Shown piece after piece: positions 1-9,298 of a DNA stretch of 42,031 bases. Location: contig NZ_BLXX01000024.1 of NCBI RefSeq assembly GCF_014193515.1, positions 1 to 42,031 on the forward strand. Direction: 5' to 3'. This DNA comes from Geomonas silvestris (lineage in GTDB: Bacteria > Desulfobacterota > Desulfuromonadia > Geobacterales > Geobacteraceae). A program made the position numbers and the translations under genes. Position 1 is the stretch's first letter. Each line of letters starts with the position of its first letter. The notes beneath the pieces are model-generated. The model searched no databases and had not been told where the DNA came from. It worked only from the letters and a program-made list of their open reading frames with translations.

Positions 1-133
1 TATGCCGGGCGACAACGTCTCCGTGACCGTCAACCTGATCACCCCGATCGCCATGGACGAAGGTCTGCGCTTCGCAATCCGCGAAGGCGGCCGTACCGTC
101 GGCGCCGGCGTGGTTGCCTCCATCATCGAGTAA
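1..133 (+). CDS. tuf: Elongation factor Tu, C-terminal end (partial)
   Basis: The reading frame that starts at position 2 encodes the last 43 residues of EF-Tu, beginning [10 protein letters not shown] and ending VVASIIE before TAA. This is the conserved end of the third beta-barrel domain; EF-Tu delivers aminoacyl-tRNA to the ribosome as a GTPase. The 5' part lies outside the window. A tuf gene directly before rpsJ is the classical str–S10 junction. A GC-rich hairpin follows 40 bases after the stop. Confidence 0.93.
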   Translation, partial: MPGDNVSVTVNLITPIAMDEGLRFAIREGGRTVGAGVVASIIE

Positions 134-172
134 GTAGTAGCAAATACTCACGGTTTTCCAGCATGAAAATCT

Positions 173-202
173 CGGCAGCGCCGTCTGACGGCGGCGCTGC
201 CG
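173..202 (+). terminator. GC-rich hairpin between tuf and rpsJ
   Basis: Perfect 11-bp inverted repeat, CGGCAGCGCCG at 173–183 and its complement at 192–202, with an 8-nt loop. There is no T-tract after it, so it may be an attenuator or processing site rather than a full terminator; rpsJ starts 46 bases downstream. Confidence 0.5.
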
Positions 203-247
203 GGTCGACGCCGGTAAACTGCAAAACTGATTCATCACGAGGAAGAG

Positions 248-556
248 ATGCCTAGTCAGAAAATTAGAATCCGTTTGAAAGCATACGACCACAAACTGCT
301 CGACACCTCCGTAGGCGAGATCGTTGATACCGCCAAGAGGACTGGTGCACGCGTTGCCGGGCCGATCCCGCTGCCGACCGTCATCAACAAGTACTGCGTG
401 CTTCGTGGACCCCACGTTGACAAGAAGTCGCGCGAGCAGTTTGAGATCAGGACCCACAAACGCCTGATCGACATCCTCGAGCCGACCCAGCAGACCGTGG
501 ACGCGCTGATGAAACTCGACCTCTCCGCCGGTGTGGACGTCGAGATCAAGCTTTAA
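248..556 (+). CDS. rpsJ: 30S ribosomal protein S10
   Basis: 102-aa protein of the usual S10 length, starting [16 protein letters not shown], with the family's central loop and C-terminal VDVEIKL. S10 sits in the head of the 30S subunit and, as NusE, also pairs with NusB in antitermination (family knowledge). GAGGAAGAG precedes the ATG. First gene of the S10 operon; rplC follows after 21 bases. Confidence 0.98.
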   Translation: MPSQKIRIRLKAYDHKLLDTSVGEIVDTAKRTGARVAGPIPLPTVINKYCVLRGPHVDKKSREQFEIRTHKRLIDILEPTQQTVDALMKLDLSAGVDVEIKL

Positions 557-577
557 TACTTAAGGATAGGATCAACC

Positions 578-1213
578 ATGAATAAGGGACTGATTGGTAA
601 AAAGCTGGGCATGACCCAGATATTCGCCGAAGACGGACGTCGCATCCCCGTCACGGTGGTAGAGGCCGGCCCCTGCGTCGTGCTTCAGAAAAAGACCGTA
701 GCCAAGGATGGCTATTCCGCAATCCAGGTGGGTTTCGGCTCCAAGGACGCCTCCCGCGCCAACCAGGCACAGGTCGGGCACTGCAAGGCTGCCGGCGCGG
801 GCGTGTTCTCCTTCTACCGCGAAATGCGCATGGATAACACCGACGCCTACAACGTGGGTGACGTGATCGATACCACCGTGTTCGCCGAAGGCGACCTGGT
901 CGACGTAACCGGCACCTCCATCGGTAAGGGCTTCGCCGGCGTCATCAAGCGCTGGGGCTTCAAGGGCGGCCGTGCTTCCCACGGTTCGCGCTTCCACCGC
1001 GCTCCGGGTTCCATCGGCTGCTCGGCGACCCCGTCCAGGGTCTTCAAGAACAAGAAGATGCCGGGGCAGCTCGGCAACGAGAAAGTGACCGTGCAGCGCC
1101 TCAAAGTGGTGCGCGTGGACGCTTCGGAAAATCTGATTCTGCTCGGTGGAGCGATCCCCGGCTCGGCTAACGGCGTGGTCCTGATCAAGGACTCCGTCAA
1201 GGCCAAGAAATAA
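578..1213 (+). CDS. rplC: 50S ribosomal protein L3
   Basis: 211 aa, bacterial L3 beginning [16 protein letters not shown]. The central [20 protein letters not shown] segment is the long extension that reaches the peptidyl-transferase centre; L3 is one of the two assembly-initiating large-subunit proteins. AGGATAGGA upstream of ATG serves as ribosome binding site. Lies between rpsJ and rplD in the standard S10 order. Confidence 0.98.
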   Translation: MNKGLIGKKLGMTQIFAEDGRRIPVTVVEAGPCVVLQKKTVAKDGYSAIQVGFGSKDASRANQAQVGHCKAAGAGVFSFYREMRMDNTDAYNVGDVIDTTVFAEGDLVDVTGTSIGKGFAGVIKRWGFKGGRASHGSRFHRAPGSIGCSATPSRVFKNKKMPGQLGNEKVTVQRLKVVRVDASENLILLGGAIPGSANGVVLIKDSVKAKK

Positions 1214-1231
1214 CGGGGGCTGGAGATAGCT

Positions 1232-1855
1232 ATGGCTAAGTTAGATATATTCGACATCAAGAAAGCAAAGGTCGGTGAGATCGAGCTTGACGACGCGGTG
1301 TTCAATACCGACGTTCGCGAGTACCTGATCCACGAGGCCGTGAAGATCCAGCTCGCCAACCGTCGTCAGGGGACCGTAGCGGTCAAGAACCGCTCCCTGG
1401 TCTCCGGCTCCGGCAAAAAGCCCTTCAAGCAGAAGGGTACCGGCCAGGCCCGTCAGGGCTGCAAGCGCGCCCCGCAGTACCCGGGCGGCGGGGTCGCCTT
1501 CGGCCCGCAGCCGAAGGTGTACAGTCTCGCCATGAACAAGAAGGCGAGGAAGGCCGCTCTCAGAAGCGCGCTCTCCATGCTCTACAAGAAGGACGCCATC
1601 ACGGTTCTCAACTCCTTCGAACTGCCTGCAATAAAAACTAAGTCTTTTGTCGAGGTTCTCAATGCGTTTAATCTTGACAAAACCTTAGTAATCACAGATA
1701 CTGCGAATCTTACTTTGGAGCTTTCCGCCCGTAACGTAAAAAACGTTAAGGTTCTGGGCCCCGAAGGTCTCAATATTTTCGACATTATGAAGTTTCAGAA
1801 CGTCGTCTTCACTGAGGCAGCCGTTCGCAGGGTCGAAGGAGTGTTACAGTCATGA
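1232..1855 (+). CDS. rplD: 50S ribosomal protein L4
   Basis: 207 aa, L4/L1e family. The long loop with [14 protein letters not shown] (about residues 65–80) is the part that lines the peptide exit tunnel. In E. coli L4 represses its own operon; whether that applies here cannot be seen. Its last four bases overlap the rplW start (ATGA), which implies translational coupling. The stretch from about 1625 to 1800 is clearly richer in A/T than its neighbours and contains a promoter-like pair (see the separate entry). Confidence 0.98.
   Translation: MAKLDIFDIKKAKVGEIELDDAVFNTDVREYLIHEAVKIQLANRRQGTVAVKNRSLVSGSGKKPFKQKGTGQARQGCKRAPQYPGGGVAFGPQPKVYSLAMNKKARKAALRSALSMLYKKDAITVLNSFELPAIKTKSFVEVLNAFNLDKTLVITDTANLTLELSARNVKNVKVLGPEGLNIFDIMKFQNVVFTEAAVRRVEGVLQS
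1674..1702 (+). promoter_or_regulatory. Candidate internal sigma-70 promoter inside rplD
   Basis: A consensus -35 TTGACA (1674–1679) is followed after exactly 17 bases by GATACT (1697–1702, four of six matches to TATAAT). It lies in the A/T-rich 3' part of rplD and could give extra transcription of rplW and rplB onward. The prediction rests on sequence alone and it could be chance within the A/T-rich patch. Confidence 0.3.
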
Positions 1856-2136
1856 ATATCTATGACGTCATCAAGAAGCCGCTGATTACCGAGAAGACGA
1901 CCGTTGAGAAAGACGACAAGAACGTCGTTGCCTTCGTGGTGAACAAAGCAGCCAATAAGATAGAGATCAAGGCCGCCGTCGAGCAGCTCTTCAACGCCAA
2001 GGTCGCCGAGGTTAACACGGTGAATGTGGCTGGCAAGACCAAGCGCACCGCCCACGGCGTCGGCAAACGCTCCAACTGGAAGAAAGCCTACGTGACCCTC
2101 CAGGAGGGTTCCAACGTCGACTTCTTCGAAGCATAA
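1852..2136 (+). CDS. rplW: 50S ribosomal protein L23
   Basis: 94 aa, starting [17 protein letters not shown], the typical L23 N-terminus. L23 surrounds the exit-tunnel opening and is the docking site for trigger factor and SRP (family knowledge). The start overlaps the rplD stop by 4 bases, which suggests coupled translation. Confidence 0.98.
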   Translation: MNIYDVIKKPLITEKTTVEKDDKNVVAFVVNKAANKIEIKAAVEQLFNAKVAEVNTVNVAGKTKRTAHGVGKRSNWKKAYVTLQEGSNVDFFEA

Positions 2137-2158
2137 AATTTTCACGGGGATTTAGATA

Positions 2159-2983
2159 ATGGCTATCAAAACGTATAAACCTACCTCTCCGGGGAGAAGG
2201 GCTCAGACCTGTTCTGCCTTTGACGAGATCACGGCGTGCAAGCCGGAAAAGTCGCTCCTTGAGAACCTCAAGAAATCCGGCGGCAGGAACGCAAACGGGC
2301 GCGTCACCTCCCGTAACGTAGGCGGCGGGCACAAGCAGAAGTACCGGATCATCGACTTCCGTCGCGACAAGCTCGACATCCCGGCCAAGGTCGCGACCAT
2401 CGAGTACGACCCGTGCAGGAGCGCACGCATCGCGCTTTTGAACTACGTGGACGGCGAGAAGCGTTACATCCTGGCTCCGCTGGGTCTCAAGGTGGGCGAT
2501 ACCGTTATCTCCAGTGTGCAGGCCGACATCAAGCCGGGCAACACGCTCCCCATCAAGGCGATCCCGCTGGGTACCATCATCCACAACATCGAGCTGAAGA
2601 TCGGCAAGGGGGCCCAGTTGGCCCGCTCCGCCGGCACCTTCGCTCAGCTCATGGCCAAGGAAGGCAAGTATGCCCAGGTGAAGCTCCCCTCCTCCGAGGT
2701 GCGCATGATCCTGATGGACTGCAAGGCCACCATAGGCCAAGTGGGCAATATCGATCACGAGAACGTCTCCATCGGTAAGGCCGGCCGCTCGCGCTGGTTG
2801 GGGATCCGCCCGCACGTCCGCGGCGTCGCCATGAACCCGGTCGACCACCCGCACGGCGGTGGCGAGGGTCGTACCTCCGGTGGTCGTCATCCGGTTACCC
2901 CGTGGGGTATCCCGACCAAGGGCTACAAGACCCGCACCAACAAGCGGTCCACGGCCTTCATCGTGAAGAAACGCAGCAAATAA
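2159..2983 (+). CDS. rplB: 50S ribosomal protein L2
   Basis: 274 aa, full-length L2. It carries the hallmark motif [13 protein letters not shown] at about residues 225–237, containing the conserved histidine near the peptidyl-transferase centre, and a basic C-terminal tail ending VKKRSK. L2 is a primary 23S rRNA binder needed for subunit association. Located between rplW and rpsS as usual. Confidence 0.98.
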   Translation: MAIKTYKPTSPGRRAQTCSAFDEITACKPEKSLLENLKKSGGRNANGRVTSRNVGGGHKQKYRIIDFRRDKLDIPAKVATIEYDPCRSARIALLNYVDGEKRYILAPLGLKVGDTVISSVQADIKPGNTLPIKAIPLGTIIHNIELKIGKGAQLARSAGTFAQLMAKEGKYAQVKLPSSEVRMILMDCKATIGQVGNIDHENVSIGKAGRSRWLGIRPHVRGVAMNPVDHPHGGGEGRTSGGRHPVTPWGIPTKGYKTRTNKRSTAFIVKKRSK

Positions 2984-3009
2984 ATCATCTGGATAGAGGA
3001 TTTTAAGAG

Positions 3010-3291
3010 ATGGCAAGATCTATTAAGAAGGGACCCTTTGTCGACGCGCACCTGGAAGCAAAGGCCCAGGCAGAACTGGCCGGCAAGAAGGGTGTGATTA
3101 AGACCTGGTCGCGTCGTTCGACCATCATCCCGGACTTCATCGGGCTCACCTTCGCGGTGCACAACGGCAAGAAATTCATTCCGGTGTTCGTCACGGAGAA
3201 CATGGTCGGCCACAAGATGGGCGAGTTCGCACCCACCAGAACCTTCTACGGTCACGCTGCTGATAAGAAAAGCAAGCTGAAGAAGAAGTAA
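3010..3291 (+). CDS. rpsS: 30S ribosomal protein S19
   Basis: 93 aa, [12 protein letters not shown] at the start and the conserved [16 protein letters not shown] segment near the C-terminus. S19 forms a complex with S13 in the 30S head near the A site. An AGAGGATTTTAAGAG leader precedes the ATG; rplV follows after 20 bases. Confidence 0.98.
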   Translation: MARSIKKGPFVDAHLEAKAQAELAGKKGVIKTWSRRSTIIPDFIGLTFAVHNGKKFIPVFVTENMVGHKMGEFAPTRTFYGHAADKKSKLKKK

Positions 3292-3311
3292 GGTCTAAAG
3301 GAGTTTTTTCA

Positions 3312-3647
3312 ATGGAATCATCAGCTAAATTATCCTCTGTCCGCCTTTCCCCCAGGAAGACTCGCCTGGTCGTGGACATGGTGCGTGGCAAAGGCATACA
3401 GACCGCGCTCAACACCCTGCGCTTCTCCCCGCAGCCTTCGGCGAAACTGATCGCCAAGCTGCTCAGCTCGGCCGTTGCCAACGCCGAGCAGAAGGGGGTC
3501 TCCGACGTGGACAAGCTCTACGTGAAGACCATCTTCGTTGACGGCGGCGCAGTGCTGAAGCGCTTCACCCCCCGCGCCATGGGCCGGGCCAGCAAGATCA
3601 GAAAACCGACGAGCCACATCACCGTGGTCCTTGCGGAAAAGAAATAA
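3312..3647 (+). CDS. rplV: 50S ribosomal protein L22
   Basis: 111 aa. The N-terminal SPRKTRLVVDMVRGK motif and the hairpin segment near KRFTPRAMGRA (about residues 84–94), which extends into the exit tunnel and is the macrolide-sensitive loop, identify L22. AAAGGAG lies 7 bases before the ATG. Confidence 0.98.
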   Translation: MESSAKLSSVRLSPRKTRLVVDMVRGKGIQTALNTLRFSPQPSAKLIAKLLSSAVANAEQKGVSDVDKLYVKTIFVDGGAVLKRFTPRAMGRASKIRKPTSHITVVLAEKK

Positions 3648-3670
3648 GCTAACACCTCGGAGGTGATGTT

Positions 3671-4309
3671 TTGGGTCAGAAAGTTAATCCTATAGGGTTC
3701 AGGCTGGGAGTTGTCAAAACCTGGGACTCCAAATGGTACGCGGAAAAAGACTTCTCTAAGCTGCTTCACGAAGACCTGAAGCTGCGCAGCTTCCTCAAGA
3801 AGAGGCTGTACAATTCCGGCGTCTCCAAGATCGAGATCGAGCGCGCGGCTGGCAAGGCGAAGATCAACATCTTCACCGCCCGTCCGGGCCTGATCATCGG
3901 CAAGAAGGGCTCCGAGGTCGAGACCCTAAAGAAGGAGCTGGCCAAGCTCACCGACAAAGAGGTCTACCTTAACATACAGGAAGTCCGCAAGCCGGAATTG
4001 GACGCCCAGCTGGTGGCTGAAAACGTCGCTCTGCAGCTCGAGCGCCGCATCGCCTTCCGCCGCGCTATGAAGAAGAGCGTGACCTCCACCCTGAAGTTCG
4101 GCGCCAAGGGGATCAAGATCACCTGCTCCGGCCGTCTGGGTGGTGCGGAGATGTCCCGCACCGAGTGGTACCGCGAAGGGCGCGTGCCCCTGCACACGCT
4201 GCGTGCGGACATCGACTACGGCTTCGCCGAGGCGAAGACCACCTACGGTATCATCGGCGTGAAAGTGCTCCTCTTCAAGGGTGAAGTACTTGCCTCCGCT
4301 AAAAAATAG
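3671..4309 (+). CDS. rpsC: 30S ribosomal protein S3 (TTG start)
   Basis: 212 aa. The start is TTG, read as [13 protein letters not shown], which is the family's invariant N-terminus, so the unusual start is well supported; GGAGGTGA lies just upstream. The KH domain contains [10 protein letters not shown] at about residues 71–80. S3 lines the mRNA entry channel with S4 and S5 and has helicase-like roles. Confidence 0.97.
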   Translation: MGQKVNPIGFRLGVVKTWDSKWYAEKDFSKLLHEDLKLRSFLKKRLYNSGVSKIEIERAAGKAKINIFTARPGLIIGKKGSEVETLKKELAKLTDKEVYLNIQEVRKPELDAQLVAENVALQLERRIAFRRAMKKSVTSTLKFGAKGIKITCSGRLGGAEMSRTEWYREGRVPLHTLRADIDYGFAEAKTTYGIIGVKVLLFKGEVLASAKK

Positions 4310-4327
4310 AGTTAGGAGTTTTTCGCG

Positions 4328-4750
4328 ATGTTAATGCCCAAGAGAGTTAAGCATAGAAAACAGATGAAAGGGCGCATGACCGGGACCCCGCAGCGCGGCG
4401 TGTCGCTCGCCTTCGGCGAGTTTGGTCTGCAGGCAACCGAATGCGGCTGGCTAGATTCCCGCCAGATCGAGGCGGCCCGTATCGCCATGAACCGCTATAT
4501 CAAGAGGGGTGGCAAGGTCTGGATCCGCATCTTCCCGGACAAGCCGCTGACCGCAAAACCGGCTGAGACCCGTATGGGTAAGGGAAAAGGTTCGCCGGAC
4601 TCCTGGGTTTGCGTCATCAAGCCCGGCCGCGTCCTGTACGAGATGGAAGGTGTCACCGAGGAAGTCGCTCGCGAGGCATTCCGTCTGGCGTCGCACAAGC
4701 TTCCCGTAGCCACCAAATTCATTACGAGGGCTGAAAACAATGAAGGCTAG
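4328..4750 (+). CDS. rplP: 50S ribosomal protein L16
   Basis: 140 aa starting [16 protein letters not shown], with the conserved [20 protein letters not shown] segment. L16 contacts A-site tRNA and organises the peptidyl-transferase centre. TAGGAG is 9 bases before the first ATG. The 3' end overlaps rpmC by 11 bases, indicating coupled translation. Confidence 0.98.
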   Translation: MLMPKRVKHRKQMKGRMTGTPQRGVSLAFGEFGLQATECGWLDSRQIEAARIAMNRYIKRGGKVWIRIFPDKPLTAKPAETRMGKGKGSPDSWVCVIKPGRVLYEMEGVTEEVAREAFRLASHKLPVATKFITRAENNEG

Positions 4751-4928
4751 TGAACTTAAAAACGCGACGGTTGCCGAACTGCAGACCAAGAGCGCCGAAC
4801 TCACCAAGGAACTTTTCAACGTGAGGTTTCAGCTGCACACCGGGCGCCTGGAGAACACCTCCAAAATGTCCACCATCAAGAAGGACATCGCCAGGGTGCA
4901 GACCGTACTCAGTGAGAAGAGAGGGTAA
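4740..4928 (+). CDS. rpmC: 50S ribosomal protein L29
   Basis: 62-aa, two-helix protein starting [15 protein letters not shown], with the typical [16 protein letters not shown] motif. L29 sits beside L23 at the exit tunnel. It starts inside the end of rplP, in another frame, and its TAA is followed at once by the rpsQ region. Confidence 0.97.
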   Translation: MKASELKNATVAELQTKSAELTKELFNVRFQLHTGRLENTSKMSTIKKDIARVQTVLSEKRG

Positions 4929-4937
4929 GTGATAGAT

Positions 4938-5195
4938 ATGAGCGAAAGAGGCAATCGTAAAACCCAGATCGGCATCGTGGTGAGCGACAAGATGGAGAAG
5001 ACTGCCGTAGTGAAGGTCGACCGTCTCGTGAAACACCCCGTCTACAATAAGTACATCAAGCGCTCGGCCAAGTACAAGGCCCACGACGAAGAGAACGTTG
5101 CCAAGATCGGCGACCGGGTGCTCATCGTTGAAACCCGTCCGCTCTCCAAGGACAAGCGCTGGAAGATCAGACAAATTATCGAGTCCAGGGCCTAG
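4938..5195 (+). CDS. rpsQ: 30S ribosomal protein S17
   Basis: 85 aa if translated from ATG 4938 ([12 protein letters not shown]). An in-frame GTG at 4929, directly after the rpmC stop, would add three residues, but the AGAGGG upstream is only 3 bases from it and 12 from the ATG, so the start is uncertain. The OB-fold motif [20 protein letters not shown] and [13 protein letters not shown] are typical. S17 is a primary 16S rRNA binder. Confidence 0.96.
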   Translation: MSERGNRKTQIGIVVSDKMEKTAVVKVDRLVKHPVYNKYIKRSAKYKAHDEENVAKIGDRVLIVETRPLSKDKRWKIRQIIESRA

Positions 5196-5224
5196 TAAGG
5201 GTCTCGGGGGCTGGGAGTTAAACA

Positions 5225-5593
5225 ATGATTCAGATGCAGACACTATTGGACGTGGCGGACAACTCCGGCGCGAAGAAACTCTTTTGCATTAAGGTGCTCG
5301 GCGGTTCCAAGCGCCGCTACGCCGGGATCGGCGACATCATCGTCGCCTCGGTGAAGGAAGCCATCCCGAACTCCAAGGTGAAAAAGGGTGACGTTGTGAA
5401 GGCAGTCGTGGTACGTACCGCCAAGGCGGTAGGTCGCCCGGACGGCTCCTACATCCGCTTCGACACCAATTCGGGTGTGGTCATCAACGCCGCCCAGGAG
5501 CCGGTCGGTACCCGTATCTTCGGACCGGTCGCCAGGGAACTTCGCGCGAAGAAGTTCATGAAAATCATATCCCTCGCTCCTGAGGTACTTTAA
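5225..5593 (+). CDS. rplN: 50S ribosomal protein L14
   Basis: 122 aa, the exact usual length, starting [17 protein letters not shown] and ending [11 protein letters not shown]14 takes part in inter-subunit bridges and is the binding site of the silencing factor RsfS (family knowledge). First gene of the spc-type section; GGGAG precedes the ATG. Confidence 0.98.
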   Translation: MIQMQTLLDVADNSGAKKLFCIKVLGGSKRRYAGIGDIIVASVKEAIPNSKVKKGDVVKAVVVRTAKAVGRPDGSYIRFDTNSGVVINAAQEPVGTRIFGPVARELRAKKFMKIISLAPEVL

Positions 5594-5615
5594 TCATTTT
5601 TCGTGGAGAAAAACC

Positions 5616-5942
5616 ATGCTGGGCAAAAAGTTACACGTAAAAAAGAATGACACCGTTATGGTCATCACGGGCAAGGACAAGACGAAGACCGGCAAGGTCC
5701 TGTCGCTGGTCCCGAAGAAGGACGGCGTGCTCATCGAAGGGATCAACATCGTGAAGCGCCACACCAAGGCCCGCGGGTCCGAGCAGGGCGGCATCCTGGA
5801 GAAAGAGGCCCCGGTGCACATCTCGAACGTCGCGCTTTACTGCGCGAAGTGCAACAAGCCGGTCAGGACCAGGATCACTGTCCTGGAAGACGGTAAGAAG
5901 GCGCGCTGCTGTGTCAAATGCGGCGAGTCCTTTGATAAATAG
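5616..5942 (+). CDS. rplX: 50S ribosomal protein L24, with C-terminal Cys4 motif
   Basis: 108 aa. The KOW-type N-terminal part ([17 protein letters not shown]) identifies L24, an assembly initiator that binds the 5' domain of 23S rRNA. The C-terminal end has C76 and C79 (CAKC) and C98/C99 and C102 (CCVKCG), a zinc-ribbon-like arrangement present in many bacterial L24 proteins. Whether it binds metal is an inference. Confidence 0.97.
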   Translation: MLGKKLHVKKNDTVMVITGKDKTKTGKVLSLVPKKDGVLIEGINIVKRHTKARGSEQGGILEKEAPVHISNVALYCAKCNKPVRTRITVLEDGKKARCCVKCGESFDK

Positions 5943-5955
5943 ATTGGAGGATTGA

Positions 5956-6495
5956 ATGGCACGGCTAGCTGAGCTTTACAATAAAGAGATGGTTACACAG
6001 TTGATGAAGGACCATAACTACAAAAACGTTATGGAAGTTCCCAAGATCACCAAGGTGGTCCTGAACATGGGACTCGGCGAGGCGATCCAGAACGTGAAGA
6101 TCCTCGACTCCGCAGTGGAGGAGATGGCCGCTATCGCCGGGCAGAAACCGGTGATCACCAAGGCCAAGAAGTCCATCGCGAGCTTCAAGCTGCGTCAGGG
6201 GATGCCGATCGGCGTGTCCGTAACGCTGCGCCGCGAGAAGATGTACGAATTCCTCGACCGCCTGGTGGCGGTGGCCCTGCCGCGCGTGCGCGACTTCAAA
6301 GGGATCTCCGGCAAAGGGTTCGACGGCAAGGGCAACTACTCCATGGGCATCAAGGAGCAGATGATCTTCCCGGAGATCGAGTACGACAAGGTCGACAAGG
6401 TCAAGGGGATGAACATCACCATCGTGACGACTGCAAAGACCGACGCAGAAGGTAAGGCACTCTTGAAGCTCATGGGCCTGCCGTTCAGGAACTAA
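5956..6495 (+). CDS. rplE: 50S ribosomal protein L5
   Basis: 179 aa, full length. Conserved blocks include [28 protein letters not shown] and [10 protein letters not shown]5 binds 5S rRNA with L18 and forms a bridge to S13. GGAGG lies 6 bases before the ATG, and the gene is only 13 bases after rplX. Confidence 0.98.
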   Translation: MARLAELYNKEMVTQLMKDHNYKNVMEVPKITKVVLNMGLGEAIQNVKILDSAVEEMAAIAGQKPVITKAKKSIASFKLRQGMPIGVSVTLRREKMYEFLDRLVAVALPRVRDFKGISGKGFDGKGNYSMGIKEQMIFPEIEYDKVDKVKGMNITIVTTAKTDAEGKALLKLMGLPFRN

Positions 6496-6515
6496 TCAAG
6501 TTTTGGAGGAATCCC

Positions 6516-6701
6516 GTGGCTAAGACATCGATGATCATAAAGGCTCAGAGAGGCAACAAGTTCAAGGTACGCGAGCGCAATCGCTGCCCCCTGTGCGGTC
6601 GCCCCAGAGCTTACTACCGGAAATTTGACATGTGCAGGATCTGTCTGAGGAAGCTCGCTAACTCCGGCCAGATTCCGGGCGTGATAAAATCCAGCTGGTA
6701 A
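6516..6701 (+). CDS. rpsN: 30S ribosomal protein S14, zinc-binding type (GTG start)
   Basis: 61 aa, the short zinc form: C24 and C27 (CPLC) and C40 and C43 (CRIC) make a C4 zinc site. The start is GTG, read [11 protein letters not shown], with GGAGGAATCCC upstream. The zinc-free, long paralogue used under zinc limitation is not in this window. S14 lies in the 30S head beside S3 and S10. Confidence 0.97.
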   Translation: MAKTSMIIKAQRGNKFKVRERNRCPLCGRPRAYYRKFDMCRICLRKLANSGQIPGVIKSSW

Positions 6702-6733
6702 TATACCGATTCAGGTAATAAGGAGTAGTTTGT

Positions 6734-7132
6734 ATGTGCATGACAGATCCAATCGCCGACATGCTGACCCGTATCAGGAATGCCGGTATGGCAAAACATC
6801 AGAAAGTAGACATCCCGTCGTCGAACCTGAAAGTGAGCCTCGCTACCGTTTTGCGTAACGAAGGGTTCATCAAAAACTTCAAGGTGATCGCCGATAGCAA
6901 ACAGGGGATTCTGCGCGTCTACCTCAAGTTCATCGATGAGAAGGAACCGGTCATCAATGAGATCAAGAGGGTAAGCAAGCCGGGCGGCCGGGTCTACGTC
7001 AACTCCGACAAGATCAAGCAGGTGAAAAACGGACTGGGTGTCGCGATCCTGTCGACCTCCAAGGGCCTGGTCACCGACAAGACCGCTCGCGAGCTCAATA
7101 TCGGCGGCGAGGTCCTCTGCACGGTCTGGTAG
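6734..7132 (+). CDS. rpsH: 30S ribosomal protein S8
   Basis: 132 aa beginning [23 protein letters not shown] is 8 bases before the first ATG, so the extra two residues before the usual MTDPIADM are probably real. The C-terminal part with [15 protein letters not shown] and GGEVLCTVW is typical. In E. coli S8 represses the spc operon by binding at the rplE region. Confidence 0.97.
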   Translation: MCMTDPIADMLTRIRNAGMAKHQKVDIPSSNLKVSLATVLRNEGFIKNFKVIADSKQGILRVYLKFIDEKEPVINEIKRVSKPGGRVYVNSDKIKQVKNGLGVAILSTSKGLVTDKTARELNIGGEVLCTVW

Positions 7133-7156
7133 TCATTTCGCTTTAAGGAGCTTTGC

Positions 7157-7696
7157 ATGTCTAGAATAGGAAAACTTCCCATCGCGATCCCTGCGGGGGT
7201 GAAAGTCATATACAACGCCCCGGAGATCACGGTGCAGGGCCCGAAAGGGTCTCTTACCCGCTCCATGATGGGCGGTGTCGCGATTTCGGTCGACGACAAG
7301 GCGGTAACGGTGACTCGCAACGACGATTCCACCAAGTGCCGCTCCGCACACGGGATTTCCCGCACCCTGATCAACAACATGGTGATCGGCGTTTCCAAAG
7401 GCTTTGAGACCGCCCTCGAGATCAACGGCGTCGGCTACCGCGCCGAGGTGAAAGGCAACGTCCTGAACCTCTCCCTGGGCTTCTCCCACCCGGTCAACTT
7501 CGAGCTGCCGGCAGGGATCACCGTCGAAGTCGACAAGATGACCAAGATGAAGGTCATCGGTATCGACAAGGAAGTGGTCGGCCAGACCGCAGCCAAGATC
7601 CGCGCCTTCCGTCCGCCCGAGCCGTACAAAGGAAAAGGCGTCAAGTACGCCGACGAGACCATCCTGAGGAAAGCCGGCAAGACTGGTAAGAAATAA
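7157..7696 (+). CDS. rplF: 50S ribosomal protein L6
   Basis: 179 aa, two L6 repeats. [14 protein letters not shown] at the N-terminus and [16 protein letters not shown] near the C-terminus are family hallmarks. L6 lies near the GTPase-associated centre where EF-Tu and EF-G bind. AAGGAG is upstream of ATG. Confidence 0.98.
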   Translation: MSRIGKLPIAIPAGVKVIYNAPEITVQGPKGSLTRSMMGGVAISVDDKAVTVTRNDDSTKCRSAHGISRTLINNMVIGVSKGFETALEINGVGYRAEVKGNVLNLSLGFSHPVNFELPAGITVEVDKMTKMKVIGIDKEVVGQTAAKIRAFRPPEPYKGKGVKYADETILRKAGKTGKK

Positions 7697-7735
7697 ACCG
7701 TAAACCATTAAGCAATACGACTAAGGAGAAGTGCC

Positions 7736-8104
7736 TTGAGTTCTTTAGCCCAAAAACAGGTGGCTCGTCTTAAAAGACAGACCAGGGTCAGGAAAAAAAT
7801 CACCGGATCGACTGCTCGCCCGAGACTGAACGTCTTCAAGAGCGCGCGCCACATATACGCCCAGCTGATCGATGACACCACTGGTGCCACGCTCGTCGCC
7901 GCCTCCACTGTCGAGGACGCCGTCGCCGAGGGGCTGTCCTACACGGGGAACATCGAGGCTGCTACCAAGGTCGGCGCCGCGATCGCCAAGAAGGCCCTTG
8001 AGAAGGATATCACTGCGGTCGTCTTCGACCGTAACGGATTCCTCTACCACGGAAGAATCAAAGCCCTGGCTGAAGCCGCACGTGAAAACGGTCTGTCCTT
8101 CTAG
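7736..8104 (+). CDS. rplR: 50S ribosomal protein L18 (TTG start)
   Basis: 122 aa. Translation starts at TTG (read [15 protein letters not shown]) after TAAGGAGAAGTGCC. The conserved [21 protein letters not shown] and the C-terminal [20 protein letters not shown] confirm L18. It binds 5S rRNA with L5. Confidence 0.97.
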   Translation: MSSLAQKQVARLKRQTRVRKKITGSTARPRLNVFKSARHIYAQLIDDTTGATLVAASTVEDAVAEGLSYTGNIEAATKVGAAIAKKALEKDITAVVFDRNGFLYHGRIKALAEAARENGLSF

Positions 8105-8125
8105 GGCAGGTAAGGAGGAATAGGT

Positions 8126-8617
8126 TTGCTTAAGATCAACGCCAGTGAAATGAATCTTACTGATAGGGTCGTCCATATCAGCCGCGTCGCCAAGGTCGTC
8201 AAGGGTGGCCGTCGCTTCAGCTTCTCCGCCCTGGTGGTGGTGGGCGATGGCAACGGTGTCGTGGGCTACGGCCTCGGCAAGGCCAACGAGGTTCCCGAAG
8301 CGATCCGTAAAGGGGTCGAACAGGCCAAGAAGAACCTGATCAAGGTTCCCATCGTTGCCGGCCAGACCATCCCGTTTGAGATCCTGGGCCAGTTCGGTGC
8401 AGGCAAGGTCCTGATGATGCCGGCCAGCGCCGGTACCGGCGTGATCGCCGGCGGTGCTGCCCGCGCGGTCTTCGAGTCCGCCGGGGTGCACAACATCCTC
8501 GCCAAGTGCCTGGGTTCCAACAACCCGCACAACGTGGTGAAGGCTGCTTTCGCCGGTTTGGCCAAGCTGAAGACCGCCGAGGAGCTCATGGCTCGTCGCG
8601 GACTGGCTGCCGAGTAG
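8126..8617 (+). CDS. rpsE: 30S ribosomal protein S5 (TTG start)
   Basis: 163 aa, start TTG (read [16 protein letters not shown]) preceded by AAGGAGGAATAGG. The N-terminal double-stranded RNA-binding-like domain ([18 protein letters not shown]) and the [20 protein letters not shown] block (here [14 protein letters not shown]) mark S5, which works in decoding accuracy with S4. Confidence 0.97.
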   Translation: MLKINASEMNLTDRVVHISRVAKVVKGGRRFSFSALVVVGDGNGVVGYGLGKANEVPEAIRKGVEQAKKNLIKVPIVAGQTIPFEILGQFGAGKVLMMPASAGTGVIAGGAARAVFESAGVHNILAKCLGSNNPHNVVKAAFAGLAKLKTAEELMARRGLAAE

Positions 8618-8645
8618 CCCCAAGTACCATTTTAAGGAGCTGAAA

Positions 8646-8822
8646 ATGTCAGAGTTGAAGGTTACCCTCATCAAGAGCCACATCGGTCAGCCTGAGAAGT
8701 TGAGGGGTTGTCTCTTGGGCATGGGCCTCACCAAGCGTGAGAAGACCGTGGTCCTGAAGGACACCCCGGAAATCCGCGGGATGATCGCAAAAGTTTCCCA
8801 TATGGTACGCGTGGAAGAGTAA
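8646..8822 (+). CDS. rpmD: 50S ribosomal protein L30
   Basis: Short 58-aa gene from ATG 8646 to TAA 8820–8822, reading [20 protein letters not shown] and ending SHMVRVEE. The motif [21 protein letters not shown] is characteristic of bacterial L30. TTAAGGAG is 8 bases before the start. It sits between rpsE and rplO in the standard spc order. Confidence 0.96.
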   Translation: MSELKVTLIKSHIGQPEKLRGCLLGMGLTKREKTVVLKDTPEIRGMIAKVSHMVRVEE

Positions 8823-8854
8823 TTCCCCGGGTAACTCCCTTAAAGGTGATAAAC

Positions 8855-9295
8855 ATGGAATTGAACACTATCAAGCCCGCCATCGGGGCTAACAAGAATA
8901 GAAAGCGCATCGGCAGGGGCACTGGCTCCGGCCACGGCAAGACCGCTACCAAGGGCCACAAGGGTCAGAAGGCACGCTCCGGCGGGTCGATCAAGCCGGG
9001 CTTCGAGGGCGGCCAGATGCCGATGCACAGGCGTCTCCCCAAGCGTGGCTTCACCCCGCTTACCAAGAAGGAGTACGCCCTCGTCAACCTCTGCCAGCTC
9101 GAGATCTTCGAGGCGGGTAGTGTGGTAGACGCAGAGGCACTGCTGAAAAGCGGCCTGATCTCGGACGTGTGCGACGGCATCAAGGTGCTGGCCACCGGCG
9201 AGCTGACCCGCGCGCTGACCATCAAGGCTCACAAATTCAGCGCAACCGCCCGCGAAAAAATCAGTGCGGCAGGTGGCTCCATCGAGGAGATCTAG
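8855..9295 (+). CDS. rplO: 50S ribosomal protein L15
   Basis: 146 aa from ATG 8855 ([20 protein letters not shown]). An in-frame GTG at 8846 overlaps the AAAGG ribosome binding site, so the ATG is preferred. The basic glycine-rich segment [22 protein letters not shown] (two halves, about residues 19–41) is typical of L15, a late assembly protein. secY starts 3 bases after the stop. Confidence 0.97.
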   Translation: MELNTIKPAIGANKNRKRIGRGTGSGHGKTATKGHKGQKARSGGSIKPGFEGGQMPMHRRLPKRGFTPLTKKEYALVNLCQLEIFEAGSVVDAEALLKSGLISDVCDGIKVLATGELTRALTIKAHKFSATAREKISAAGGSIEEI

Positions 9296-9298
9296 TCT

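Noticed and set aside
2012..3016. 334-codon minus-strand open frame across rplB
   Set aside because: It is antisense to a certain ribosomal gene and typical of the third-position G/C bias; no ribosome binding site.
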